Shown here: positions 16,433-23,911 of the stretch, piece after piece
Layout: each line of letters opens with the position of its first letter
How positions within the stretch are numbered: the first letter of the stretch is position 1
Assembly (NCBI RefSeq): GCF_011806385.1
Contig: NZ_JAATOX010000038.1
Location: 1-32,351 of the forward strand
Source: Phaeobacter sp. HF9A
GTDB lineage: Bacteria > Pseudomonadota > Alphaproteobacteria > Rhodobacterales > Rhodobacteraceae
DNA length: 32,351 nucleotides
Direction of reading: 5' to 3'
Translations under genes and position numbers: made by a program
Notes under the pieces: generated by a model
Seen by the model: the letters and a program-made list of their open reading frames with translations, nothing else
The model's database searches: none
Told to the model about the DNA's origin: nothing

Positions 16433-16460
16433 CGCCCGGTCAGATATGCCTGACCGGGCG
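16433..16460 (-). terminator. Perfect 11-bp hairpin after gap
   Basis: CGCCCGGTCAG (16433-16443) and CTGACCGGGCG (16450-16460) are exact complements around ATATGC. In the gap direction only TTT follows, so it may act as a leaky terminator or as an mRNA 3'-end stabiliser upstream of the 47-residue gene. Confidence 0.65.
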
Positions 16461-16493
16461 CAATATCTCAACCCGTTGGACTTTGGCGTTTTC

Positions 16494-17495
16494 TTAGTTC
16501 AGGCGCCCCATGGCGGTGGCGACATCCGCCATCCGCACGGAGAAGCCCCATTCATTGTCATACCAGGCCAGCACGCGAACCATGCGGCCGTCAACCACGC
16601 GGGTCTGATCCGGCGCGAAGATGCAGCTTTCTTCGCTGTGATTGAAATCACTGGAGACCAGCGGCGCGGGCTCATAGCCCAGCACCCGCGACATTTGCCC
16701 CTTGGAGGCCTCTTCCATCGCGGCATTGACCTCTTCGACGGTCACGTCGCGCCCGGCGCGGAAGGTCAGATCCACCGCGGAAACATTCGGCGTCGGCACG
16801 CGGATCGCAGACCCATCCAGACGGCCTTTCAGATTCGGCAGCACCTCACCCAGCGCCTTGGCCGCACCAGTGGAAGTCGGGATCATCGACATCGCCGCCG
16901 CACGGGCGCGGTAGAGATCATCGTGACGACGGTCCAGGGTCGGCTGATCGCCGGTGTAGGCGTGGATGGTGGTCATGATGCCGCTCTCGATCCCGAAGGT
17001 GGTGTCGAGCACTTTCGCCAGCGGTGCCAGGCAGTTGGTGGTGCAGGAGCCGTTGGAAACCATACGGTCGGTGACCAGAAGATCCTCGTCGTTGACGCCA
17101 TAAACCACGGTGCGGTCGACGTTCTTCCCCGGTGCCGAGAGCAGGACCTTGCCGGCGCCACGCTCCAGGTGTTTATTTGCTTTCAGCCCATCGTTGAACT
17201 TGCCGGTGCATTCCAGCACCACGTCGCAGCCTTCCCAGTCCAGCGTGTCCATATCGTAGGTGGAAAACACCTCCATGTCACCGCGACCGAGGTTCAGGCG
17301 CCCCTCGCTGAAGTCCACCGCGCCGGGAAAGCGGCCATGCACGCTGTCGTATTTGATCAGATGCGCGGCGGTCTCGATCGGGCCGGTGGCATTGACCTTG
17401 ATGACTTCGATGTCATTGCGAAAGCTGCCGGCAATATGCGCCAATGTGCAGCGGCCAATGCGCCCAAAACCGTTGATTCCAACTTTGATGGTCAT
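16494..17495 (-). CDS. gap: Glyceraldehyde-3-phosphate dehydrogenase, type I
   Basis: A 333-residue enzyme of the glycolytic/gluconeogenic trunk, oxidising glyceraldehyde 3-phosphate with phosphate. It has GINGFGRIGR (6-15), SNGSCTTNCLAP with catalytic C151, TIHAYT with H178, and the late motif WYDNEWGFSVRM. Cofactor positions are unusual. The aspartate that normally ends the second strand is alanine (VNATG, A36). The LP pair that discriminates against NADP is Arg-Arg (TLDRRHDDL, R189-R190). Both changes point to use of NADP or dual specificity (inference). ATG 17495 has GGAG 9 bp upstream; the ATG 9 bp earlier would sit directly on that site. Divergent from a DUF808 gene across a region with three motif copies. 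Confidence 0.96.
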   Translation of the reverse strand: MTIKVGINGFGRIGRCTLAHIAGSFRNDIEVIKVNATGPIETAAHLIKYDSVHGRFPGAVDFSEGRLNLGRGDMEVFSTYDMDTLDWEGCDVVLECTGKFNDGLKANKHLERGAGKVLLSAPGKNVDRTVVYGVNDEDLLVTDRMVSNGSCTTNCLAPLAKVLDTTFGIESGIMTTIHAYTGDQPTLDRRHDDLYRARAAAMSMIPTSTGAAKALGEVLPNLKGRLDGSAIRVPTPNVSAVDLTFRAGRDVTVEEVNAAMEEASKGQMSRVLGYEPAPLVSSDFNHSEESCIFAPDQTRVVDGRMVRVLAWYDNEWGFSVRMADVATAMGRLN

Positions 17496-17586
17496 CTTTG
17501 TCATCTCCACGAAAAGCACGTCTTGAGGCCAGCCTATAGCCGCCATTAACCTCGGAAAAAAGGAGAAACATCAGCAAACACAAGTT

Positions 17587-17640
17587 GTTAGCGCAAAACT
17601 TTTATGGTTGCGTTAACAGGTTTTCCCCGTTTGCGATAAC
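17587..17640. promoter_or_regulatory. Three copies of a TTGCGNTAAC motif between gap and the DUF808 gene
   Basis: Site 1 is 17587-17598 (minus strand TTTTGCGCTAAC), site 2 is 17606-17617 (GGTTGCGTTAAC) and site 3 is 17629-17640 (GTTTGCGATAAC). They share the core TTGCGNTAAC. The central CG and partial dyad are typical of LacI-family operators. Centres are 19 and 23 bp apart, and sites 1 and 2 face each other. The location before gap makes a central-carbon regulator (for example a CceR/PckR homologue) the first candidate; that assignment is inferred. Confidence 0.6.
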
Positions 17641-17736
17641 TGTGTCATAGAGGGCGCGACATGCTCGCGCTTGAAGCAGCTCTATCAGGCGCGCTAGAGG
17701 TCATAGAGAGCTGTGACGGAACAAAAGAGGTGGGAT

Positions 17737-18681
17737 ATGAGCGGTCTTCTGGCCCTGCTGGACGATGTTGCGGGGATTGCCAAAGTGGCGGCAGCCTCGG
17801 TGGATGATATCGCCACGCAATCTGCAAAAGCGGGCTCCAAGGCGGCGGGGATCGTCATTGACGATGCCGCGGTGACGCCGAAATATGTGACCGGCTTTCA
17901 GCCCGCGCGCGAATTGCCGATGATCTGGCGCATTGCCCGCGGCTCCTTCATCAACAAGCTGGTGTTCCTGTTGCCTGTGGCGCTGTTGATGTCGCAATTC
18001 GCACCATGGCTGGTGCCGCCGCTGTTGATCCTGGGCGGTTGCTATCTGAGCTTCGAAGGCGCCGAGAAAATCCTGCATGTGGTGCTGCCATATGGCGCCG
18101 CCTCCTCCACGACAGAGGCAGAGGCGGGCGATCCCAGCCACCTGGAGGAGCAAAAGGTCAAAGGCGCCATCAAGACCGATTTCATCCTCTCCGCCGAGAT
18201 CATGACCATTTCGCTCGCCAGCATCGACAGCGATGTGCTGTGGATCCAGGCGGTGACGCTCGCCATCGTCGGGGTGATGATCACCATCGCGGTTTACGGC
18301 GTGGTTGCGATCATTGTGAAGATGGATGACATCGGCCTCTGGCTCACCCGCGTTGGCCGGCTCGCCGCCACCCGCGCGCTTGGGCGTGGCATCGTCGCCT
18401 TTATGCCCTGGTTCCTCAAGATGCTGACCATCGTCGGCACCGCCGCGATGCTCTGGGTCGGCGGCTCCATTATCGTACATTCCGCGCATCAGATGGGCTG
18501 GCACTGGCCCGAAGAGAGCATCCACGCGCTGGCCCACAGCTTCGGTCAGGGCGATGCGCGCCTGGAATGGATAATCAAGGCAGTGGTGGATGGCATGCTC
18601 GGCCTTTGCGCCGGGCTGATCCTCGTTCCCATCGCCACCAAAGTGATCGCGCCCCTCCTTGGCGCCAAAACCGCGCACTAA
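17737..18681 (+). CDS. DUF808 (YedI-like) integral membrane protein
   Basis: A 314-residue inner-membrane protein of the DUF808 family. The N-terminus MSGLLALLDDVAGIAKVAAASVDDIA, followed by VTGFQPARELPMIWRIARGSF and ILGGCYLSFEGAEKI, is characteristic. About five hydrophobic helices are seen between residues ~80 and 310. The function of the family is unknown. ATG 17737 is supported by GAGGTGGG just upstream; a GTG 24 bp earlier is less likely. It is divergent from gap and may share its control region. It converges on tkt at a strong hairpin. Confidence 0.88.
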   Translation: MSGLLALLDDVAGIAKVAAASVDDIATQSAKAGSKAAGIVIDDAAVTPKYVTGFQPARELPMIWRIARGSFINKLVFLLPVALLMSQFAPWLVPPLLILGGCYLSFEGAEKILHVVLPYGAASSTTEAEAGDPSHLEEQKVKGAIKTDFILSAEIMTISLASIDSDVLWIQAVTLAIVGVMITIAVYGVVAIIVKMDDIGLWLTRVGRLAATRALGRGIVAFMPWFLKMLTIVGTAAMLWVGGSIIVHSAHQMGWHWPEESIHALAHSFGQGDARLEWIIKAVVDGMLGLCAGLILVPIATKVIAPLLGAKTAH

Positions 18682-18689
18682 CGCTCAAC

Positions 18690-18732
18690 GAAATAGAGCG
18701 CCCCAGATTGGAGCGCTCTATTTCATCTTTTT
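18690..18732. terminator. Bidirectional terminator between the DUF808 gene and tkt
   Basis: GAAATAGAGCGC (18690-18701) and GCGCTCTATTTC (18713-18724) form a perfect 12-bp stem with an 11-nt loop, followed by ATCTTTTT on the plus strand. It ends the DUF808 transcript; read from tkt, the flank is less T-rich. Confidence 0.85.
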
Positions 18733-18785
18733 CCAAATATCCCGGGGGAGGCCCAAAGGGCCGGGGGCAGCGCCCCCAAACCCTT
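18731..18785. repeat. Possible REP-like GC-rich palindromic element
   Basis: After TTCCAAATAT comes CCCGGGGGAGGCCC, then GGGCC, and GGGGGC-AGC-GCCCCC (arms 6 bp), ending at the tkt stop. I associate this 'ccaaatatcccgggg...ggggcagcgccccc' layout with dispersed intergenic repeats in Roseobacter genomes. Only one copy is present in this window, so repetition cannot be shown here. Confidence 0.4.
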
Positions 18786-20805
18786 ATCCGAGCAATTCTT
18801 TGACCTTGGCCACCGTGCCCTCGGGCGTGATGCCAAACTTCTCGAACAACTCGCCTGCGGGCGCCGAGGCGCCAAAGCCCATCATGCCGACAAAACCGGC
18901 CTTCTTTTCCTGACCGCGTTCGCCCAGTAGCAGGCGATCCCAGCCCCCATCGCGCACCGCGGCCTCAATGGCGACACGCACCGGACCTGCGGGCAGCACC
19001 TTGCGGCGATAGGCTTCGTCCTGGGCGTGGAACAGCTCCATGCAGGGCACGGACACCACACGGGTGCCAATGCCTTGGCCTTCCAGGATATCTTTCGCCG
19101 CCATCGCGGTGGAGACCTCAGAACCCGAGGCCATCAGGATCACCTGACGCTTGCTCTCGGCCTCGGCCAGCACATAGGCGCCTTTTTCGGTGAGGTTGGA
19201 GAGCTTGTGCTCTGTACGCACGGTCGGCAGGTTCTGCCGGGTCAGGGCAATCACCGAAGGGGTCTCTTTCGAGGTCAGCGCGATTTCCCAGGCTTCCGCC
19301 GTTTCCACCGCATCCGCCGGGCGGAAGGTATAGGTGTTCGGCGTGGCGCGGCAGATCGCCAGATGTTCGACCGGCTGGTGGGTCGGGCCATCTTCACCCA
19401 CGCCGATGGAATCATGGGTCATCACAAAGACCGTCGGGATCTTGGACAGGGCCGCCAGACGCATGGCCGGGCGCGCATAGTCGGTAAAGCAGAAGAAGGT
19501 GCCGCCATAGGGGCGGATACCGCCATGCAGGGCCATACCGTTCATCGCTGCCGCCATACCGTGCTCGCGAATACCCCAATAGACATAGCGCCCCTTGCGG
19601 TTGTCGGTGTCAAACACACCCAGATCGCCGGTCTTGGTGTTGTTGGAGCCGGTCAGATCCGCCGAGCCACCAATGGTTTCGGGCATGATCGGGTTGATCA
19701 CTTCCAGCGCCATCTCGGAGGCCTTGCGGGTTGCGACCTTGGGTTTCTCATCAGAGATCTGCTTTTTCAGCGCCTTGATGGTGGCCGACAGCTTCTTGGG
19801 GGCGTCCAGCGCAAAGGCGCGGTTGAAGCGATCCTGTTTCTGCTTGGAGGTCTCGGCAAAGCGGGCCTCCCATTCGGCGCGCGCCTCAGCACCGCGTTTG
19901 CCGATCTCTTCCCACTGGGATTTGATATCGGCGGGCACCTCATAGGCACCACCGGTCCAGCCATAGGCGGCTTTGGCAGCGGCCAGCTGGTCGGCATCGG
20001 TCAGCGCGCCGTGACCCTTGGAGGTATCCTGCGCCGCGTGGCCCAGGGCGATATGGGTCTTGCAGGCAATCATCGACGGTTTCTTGGACTTCTTCGCGGC
20101 CTCGATGGCGGCGTCGATCTGCGCCGGGTCGTGACCGTCGATTTCCTGCACATGCCAGCCGGAGGCCTTGAAGCGCATCACCTGGTTGGTGCGATCCGAG
20201 AGCTCGACAGTGCCGTCGATAGTGATGTTGTTGTTGTCCCAGAACACCACCAGCTTGCCCAGCTGGTGACGCCCGGCAAGGCCGATGGCCTCCTGGCTGA
20301 TGCCTTCCATCAGGCAGCCGTCGCCAGCGATCACATAGGTGTGGTGATCGACGATCTTGCGACCATATTGCGCCCGCAGCATTTCCTCTGCCATGGCAAA
20401 ACCAACCGCATTGGAGATCCCCTGGCCGAGCGGGCCGGTGGTGACCTCAACCGCGTCGAGCAGGAAGTTTTCCGGGTGACCGGCGGTCAGCGCACCGGAC
20501 TGGCGGAAATTCTTGATCTGATCCAGCGTCACCTGCGCGTCACCCATGAGATAGAGCAGCGAATAGATCAGCATGGAGCCGTGACCGGCAGACAGGATAA
20601 ACCGGTCCCGGTCAGCCCATTTCGGCGCGGAAACGTCGAATTTCATGTGCTTTTCAAACAGCACGGTGGCGACGTCGGCCATGCCGATCGGCATGCCGGA
20701 GTGGCCGGAGTTCGCACCGGCGACGGCATCCAGCGTCAGGGCGCGGATGGCGGCGGCTTTGTTCCAATGCTCGGGGTTTGCAGAGCGCAGGGCTGTCAGA
20801 TCCAC
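18784..20805 (-). CDS. tkt: Transketolase
   Basis: A 673-residue thiamine-diphosphate enzyme that transfers two-carbon ketol units in the pentose phosphate pathway. ANSGHSGMP (31-39) supplies an active-site histidine. GDGCLMEG begins at 161, with the Mg/TPP site completed by [18 protein letters not shown] is the glutamate-bearing motif of the pyrimidine domain. The normal C-terminal domain ends [17 protein letters not shown] chose GTG 20805, which has GAGG 9 bp upstream and gives [23 protein letters not shown]; the open frame continues upstream to a TTG without support. Not obviously co-transcribed with gap: it converges with the DUF808 gene. Confidence 0.96.
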   Translation of the reverse strand: MDLTALRSANPEHWNKAAAIRALTLDAVAGANSGHSGMPIGMADVATVLFEKHMKFDVSAPKWADRDRFILSAGHGSMLIYSLLYLMGDAQVTLDQIKNFRQSGALTAGHPENFLLDAVEVTTGPLGQGISNAVGFAMAEEMLRAQYGRKIVDHHTYVIAGDGCLMEGISQEAIGLAGRHQLGKLVVFWDNNNITIDGTVELSDRTNQVMRFKASGWHVQEIDGHDPAQIDAAIEAAKKSKKPSMIACKTHIALGHAAQDTSKGHGALTDADQLAAAKAAYGWTGGAYEVPADIKSQWEEIGKRGAEARAEWEARFAETSKQKQDRFNRAFALDAPKKLSATIKALKKQISDEKPKVATRKASEMALEVINPIMPETIGGSADLTGSNNTKTGDLGVFDTDNRKGRYVYWGIREHGMAAAMNGMALHGGIRPYGGTFFCFTDYARPAMRLAALSKIPTVFVMTHDSIGVGEDGPTHQPVEHLAICRATPNTYTFRPADAVETAEAWEIALTSKETPSVIALTRQNLPTVRTEHKLSNLTEKGAYVLAEAESKRQVILMASGSEVSTAMAAKDILEGQGIGTRVVSVPCMELFHAQDEAYRRKVLPAGPVRVAIEAAVRDGGWDRLLLGERGQEKKAGFVGMMGFGASAPAGELFEKFGITPEGTVAKVKELLG

Positions 20806-21132
20806 TGAACTGTTCCTCTTTGGGTTCTCGGGCTTTGTGGCTGGATAGCAGCTAAGAACCAAAGATCAAGCGCCCAGGGCTTATTTTACAGGGTTTTGCG
20901 CGAGCCTCCGCGCGCAAGTGCTTGAAAGCAATGAGGGGGGTGTTTTACCAGATCATGAGATAAGCTGCATTAAGCTGCGTGTTCCGATATTGATTCGCGG
21001 TCTGCACCCGTTGGGCGGAGGCGGATCTTTTCAGGGCACACGAAGGAGTTACGGCAAAAGACCGGAGATGCGCCAGGGGCAGGGTACAGGCCCGCCCGCG
21101 CATGCTGAACCGGACGAGGCGAAGAGGAACGC
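20806..21132. other. Divergent intergenic region between tkt and the zauP-like gene
   Basis: No gene seen in 327 bp. It holds an inverted repeat, TTGCGCG (20896-20902)/CGCGCAA (20911-20917), on the tkt side. It also holds a tandem direct repeat, TAAGCTGCAT TAAGCTGCGT (20961-20980), on the zauP side. TTGAAA at 20922-20927 could be a -35 element but lacks a good -10. Nothing else is recognised. Confidence 0.6.
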
Positions 21133-22044
21133 ATGGAGCAGTTAGAAGAATTGCAGGGTCGCATCCAGACTGCGCTGGCGCGCATCGGGGGCGGTGTTGC
21201 GGCGTTGGAAGAAAAACACGCCAGCCAGCCGGTGCCGACGCTGGAAGATCTGGACATGCAAAAGCATGCCGAGCTTCTGGCCGACCTCGATGACGAAAAA
21301 ATGGCCAATGAACAGCTGCGCGAGCGGCTGAAGCTGCTGCATGGCCGCCTCGAAGACATGGAAAAGAAGGTCGCCGCCGTCGATGGCGCCGATGATCTCA
21401 TTGCGCTGCACGCGGAATTGGAGCTGTTGCGCAACGAGGCCGGAAACTCCGTCGAGGCCGAGGCGCTGAAGGCCGAAGTGACCCGGCTCAAACAAGAGCT
21501 GGAAGTGGCGCGAAACCAGGCCGCGAGCGAACGCGAGAAGCTCGAAGATGATCTGAGCGAAATGACGGCACAGAGCGAACAGCTTCAGGCACAGTTGGAA
21601 GAGCTCGCATCGGCCCATCAGGACAGCGCGCCGAGCGCAGCGCCCGACAGTTCTGATCACGCGGCGGAGCTGGAGGCACTTCGCGCGGAAAATCAACAAC
21701 TTCTGGCTCGTGTTGAAGCCGCCGAATCCATGGCTGAGGCCGGGCAGATACCGGGTGACGAGGGTGTCAGCGCCGAGCTGGACCTGCGCCTGAGCGAGCT
21801 GGACGGCGAATTGCAGGGCCTGCGCGCCAGCAATGATCAGCTGCGTGAATCCAACGCCGCGCTGCGGGCCGCAAATGCCCAGGCGCTTGGCGATCCGGCG
21901 CTGATCAACAGTGGCCTTGAGGCCGAAGTCGAGGGGCTGAAAGCCGCGCGCGCCACCGATCAGGCCGAGGTCAATGCCGTTCTCGCCCGGCTGGAGCCGC
22001 TGCTCGCCACTGCCCCCAATTTGCCGGAAGGAGAAGAAGCCTGA
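21133..22044 (+). CDS. zauP: Coiled-coil protein, probable ZapA partner ZauP
   Basis: A 303-residue protein dominated by long coiled coil (residues ~40-140, 155-205 and 210-275), rich in Glu, Leu, Ala and Gln, with no enzymatic motif. It overlaps the zapA start by one base (TGATG), so the two are translationally coupled. In Caulobacter the coiled-coil protein encoded directly before zapA, ZauP, works with ZapA to condense the Z-ring at mid-cell. I assign this gene by that gene order and architecture, not by recognising the sequence, since coiled coils diverge quickly. AAGAGGAA precedes ATG 21133, supporting the start. Confidence 0.7.
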   Translation: MEQLEELQGRIQTALARIGGGVAALEEKHASQPVPTLEDLDMQKHAELLADLDDEKMANEQLRERLKLLHGRLEDMEKKVAAVDGADDLIALHAELELLRNEAGNSVEAEALKAEVTRLKQELEVARNQAASEREKLEDDLSEMTAQSEQLQAQLEELASAHQDSAPSAAPDSSDHAAELEALRAENQQLLARVEAAESMAEAGQIPGDEGVSAELDLRLSELDGELQGLRASNDQLRESNAALRAANAQALGDPALINSGLEAEVEGLKAARATDQAEVNAVLARLEPLLATAPNLPEGEEA

Positions 22045-22535
22045 TGCCGGAAGTGACCATTCACATCGGAGGCCGCGATTTTGTGGTGTCCTGCCAGGAA
22101 GGCGAACAGAGCTTTCTGCATATGGCGGCAGGCATGCTGGACGAAGAAGCGCAGGTGCTCTCGGATCAGATCGGGCGCATGCCCGAGGCGCGCATGCTGT
22201 TGATGGCGGGGCTGATGCTGGCGGATAAGACCGCCGCCGTCGAGGACCGCATCAAAGAGGTCGAAGCCGCGATGGAAGAGAAGCTCGTGGCAAAGGAAGC
22301 AGAGCTTGCCGAAAAAATCGCCGAGCTGGAAGAGCTGCGCAGCGCGCCGCCGCCGGAACCGGTGCAGGTCGAGGTGCCCGTGGTGCCGCCGCAAGTGGCC
22401 GACACGCTGACCGCACTCGCCGCCCAGGCCGAGGCGCTCGCGAGCGAGATCGAGGCAAAAGCCGCGCCCGACGAGGATGACGCAGCCGAAGAAGGCGCCC
22501 CAGAAGAGACGCCGGAGCCCGCCGAAGAGGTCTGA
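22044..22535 (+). CDS. zapA: Cell division protein ZapA
   Basis: A 163-residue FtsZ-associated protein. The first ~95 residues are the ZapA domain: VTIHIGGRDFVVSCQEGEQSFLHMAAGMLDEEA, then an interrupted helix with RMLLMAGLMLADK and a coiled coil to residue ~100. The rest is an acidic, Pro/Ala-rich tail (PPPEPVQVEVPVVPP; DEDDAAEEGAPEE), which makes it longer than the ~110-residue enterobacterial protein. GGAAGGAG lies upstream, within the end of the zauP-like gene. It acts in the cytoplasm at the division septum. Confidence 0.9.
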   Translation: MPEVTIHIGGRDFVVSCQEGEQSFLHMAAGMLDEEAQVLSDQIGRMPEARMLLMAGLMLADKTAAVEDRIKEVEAAMEEKLVAKEAELAEKIAELEELRSAPPPEPVQVEVPVVPPQVADTLTALAAQAEALASEIEAKAAPDEDDAAEEGAPEETPEPAEEV

Positions 22536-22568
22536 TTTCACACGACCGTGCGCCATCACGTGATATAA

Positions 22569-22603
22569 GAAACCCCGCCAACCATCTGGTTTGGCGGGGT
22601 TTC
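22569..22603. terminator. Bidirectional hairpin between zapA and the glutaredoxin gene
   Basis: GAAACCCCGCCAA and TTGGCGGGGTTTC are exact 13-base complements, extended by CCA/TGG. The T tract is short on the plus side and absent on the minus side, so strength comes from the stem. It separates convergent genes. Confidence 0.75.
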
Positions 22604-22631
22604 CTGTCTTTGGGGTGCGAGCTTGCCGCGA

Positions 22632-22994
22632 TCAGGCGTTGGCTTCGCGGATCTTGTCTGCGGCAGCTTTGTCAAAGCTGATGCCGTTTTGTTCGAACAT
22701 ACCGTCCAGCTCGCCCGACAGGGTCATCTCGGTGATGATGTCGCAGCCACCGACAAATTCGCCCTTGATGTAGAGCTGCGGGATGGTCGGCCAGTCGGAG
22801 TATTCCTTGATGCCGGAGCGGATTTCCTCATCCGCCAGCACGTTGACGTCGGTGTAATCAACACCGATGTAATTCAGCACGCCAGCCACGCGGGAGGAAA
22901 ACCCACATTGCGGCATGTCCTTGGTGCCTTTCATGTAAAGCACCACGTCATTGGCTTTTACGGTCTCGTCGATGCGTGTTTTAGCGTCGCTCAT
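22632..22994 (-). CDS. grxD: Monothiol glutaredoxin, Grx4 type
   Basis: A 120-residue CGFS-class glutaredoxin that binds and transfers 2Fe-2S clusters, commonly as a heterodimer with BolA. The active site MPQCGFSSR has C30. [19 protein letters not shown] carries the cis-proline and glutathione-binding residues. Full length. AAAGGA precedes ATG 22994. It is 58 bp downstream of the BolA gene in the same direction, the expected Grx4-BolA pairing for iron-sulfur trafficking and iron sensing. Confidence 0.96.
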   Translation of the reverse strand: MSDAKTRIDETVKANDVVLYMKGTKDMPQCGFSSRVAGVLNYIGVDYTDVNVLADEEIRSGIKEYSDWPTIPQLYIKGEFVGGCDIITEMTLSGELDGMFEQNGISFDKAAADKIREANA

Positions 22995-23052
22995 GTCCGG
23001 TCCTTTGTCTCATCTGTCTGGATTTGGTGGGGAAGCTCACCAAAATTGGGTG

Positions 23053-23289
23053 TTATTCCGGCGCCTTGGTGGTCAACGCTAGGGCGTGCAGATCACCGTC
23101 AGGGCCGTCCATCTTGCCTTTGAGCGCGGCATAGACGGCACGTTGTTGTTGCACGCGGTTCTTGCCGCGAAAGCTCTCGTCCACCACCATGGCGGACATA
23201 TGGACCCCATCGCTGCCGCCGACCTGGATCTCGGCGTCGGGGAAAGTTTCGCGCAGGAGGGCTTCGATTTCATGGGCCTGCATGGGCAT
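23053..23289 (-). CDS. bolA: BolA-family protein
   Basis: A 78-residue BolA-type protein (stress/iron-sulfur cofactor chaperone). It has HMSAMVVDESFRGKNRVQQQRAVYAAL, the family's helix-turn signature, and the conserved C-terminal histidine in LHALALTTK. AAGGA lies 8 bp before ATG 23289. Adjacent to the monothiol glutaredoxin gene, its usual physical partner. By size it belongs to the short BolA group (IbaG-like). Whether it also binds DNA cannot be said from this. Confidence 0.93.
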   Translation of the reverse strand: MPMQAHEIEALLRETFPDAEIQVGGSDGVHMSAMVVDESFRGKNRVQQQRAVYAALKGKMDGPDGDLHALALTTKAPE

Positions 23290-23370
23290 GCGTTGCGTCC
23301 TTATACCTGTTTGTGCAAAATGTAGGGCTGTGACCGGGGGGCTGCAAGCAGGATTAGCAAATCCGTTGCC

Positions 23371-23901
23371 TCAGCGGGGCCTCTGCACATAGGGGGCCAG
23401 TTGCGGGATGAACTCGGGCACCTCGGCGAGCGCCTCCTGCACCTCGGGTTCGGTGAAATCCCAGATCGAGCTGGCAGCTTCGGGGCAAAGCGCGGCAATC
23501 AGCGCCTCGCAGTGCTGGCGCAGGCTGTCGGGCATCGCAATGGCGCGCGCTTCGCAGAGGATCAACAGGGCCTCGTGGATCGGGCGCAGGATTCGCAGCG
23601 CATCGGTCATGTGATGCAGAAGGTCGGGATCCTCGCGCCAGCTTTCGCCATCAAACAGCTCCTGCGTAACGCGCTGTCCCGCACCGGCGCAGGAATAGGC
23701 CACGCAGCCGGAAAACCCCTTGTCGATGAGATCGCGGTGGATCGTGCACGCATGGCCCGCCGAGAGTTTGGGGCAGGGGGTGTCGACCGCCTTGTTGATG
23801 CCAAATCCAACATCCTTTTCAAAAGGATAGGCGACACAGCACAGGGCGGCACAACGCGAGCAGTCATGGGCCAGATCCGGCAGGATTGGGGTCCAGCCCA
23901 T
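23371..23901 (-). CDS. Cysteine-rich protein with CxxCxxxCC motif
   Basis: A 176-residue cytosolic protein with eight cysteines in the first 75 residues: C14, C17, C21, C22 (HDCSRCAALCC), C43, C52, C66 and C71. The spacing suggests a metal- or cluster-binding domain similar to YkgJ-type zinc/iron chelating domains. A close pattern also precedes pentapeptide repeats in some actinobacterial proteins, but no such repeats occur here. The second half is helical and plain. ATG 23901 sits 10 bp after the purL stop with AAGG overlapping that stop, so it is co-translated with purL. Followed by the bolA and grxD genes, which hints at a link to iron-sulfur metabolism (inference). Confidence 0.75.
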   Translation of the reverse strand: MGWTPILPDLAHDCSRCAALCCVAYPFEKDVGFGINKAVDTPCPKLSAGHACTIHRDLIDKGFSGCVAYSCAGAGQRVTQELFDGESWREDPDLLHHMTDALRILRPIHEALLILCEARAIAMPDSLRQHCEALIAALCPEAASSIWDFTEPEVQEALAEVPEFIPQLAPYVQRPR

Positions 23902-23911
23902 GATTGAAGCC

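Noticed and set aside
20896..20917. TTGCGCG inverted repeat before tkt as a fourth gap-type motif
   Set aside because: Only TTGCG agrees; the TAAC half is absent, so I do not count it with the gap sites.
20960..20973. Possible CtrA site (TTAA-N7-TTAA) before the zauP-like gene
   Set aside because: The match is ATAA-N6-TTAA: one half-site is imperfect and the spacing is wrong.
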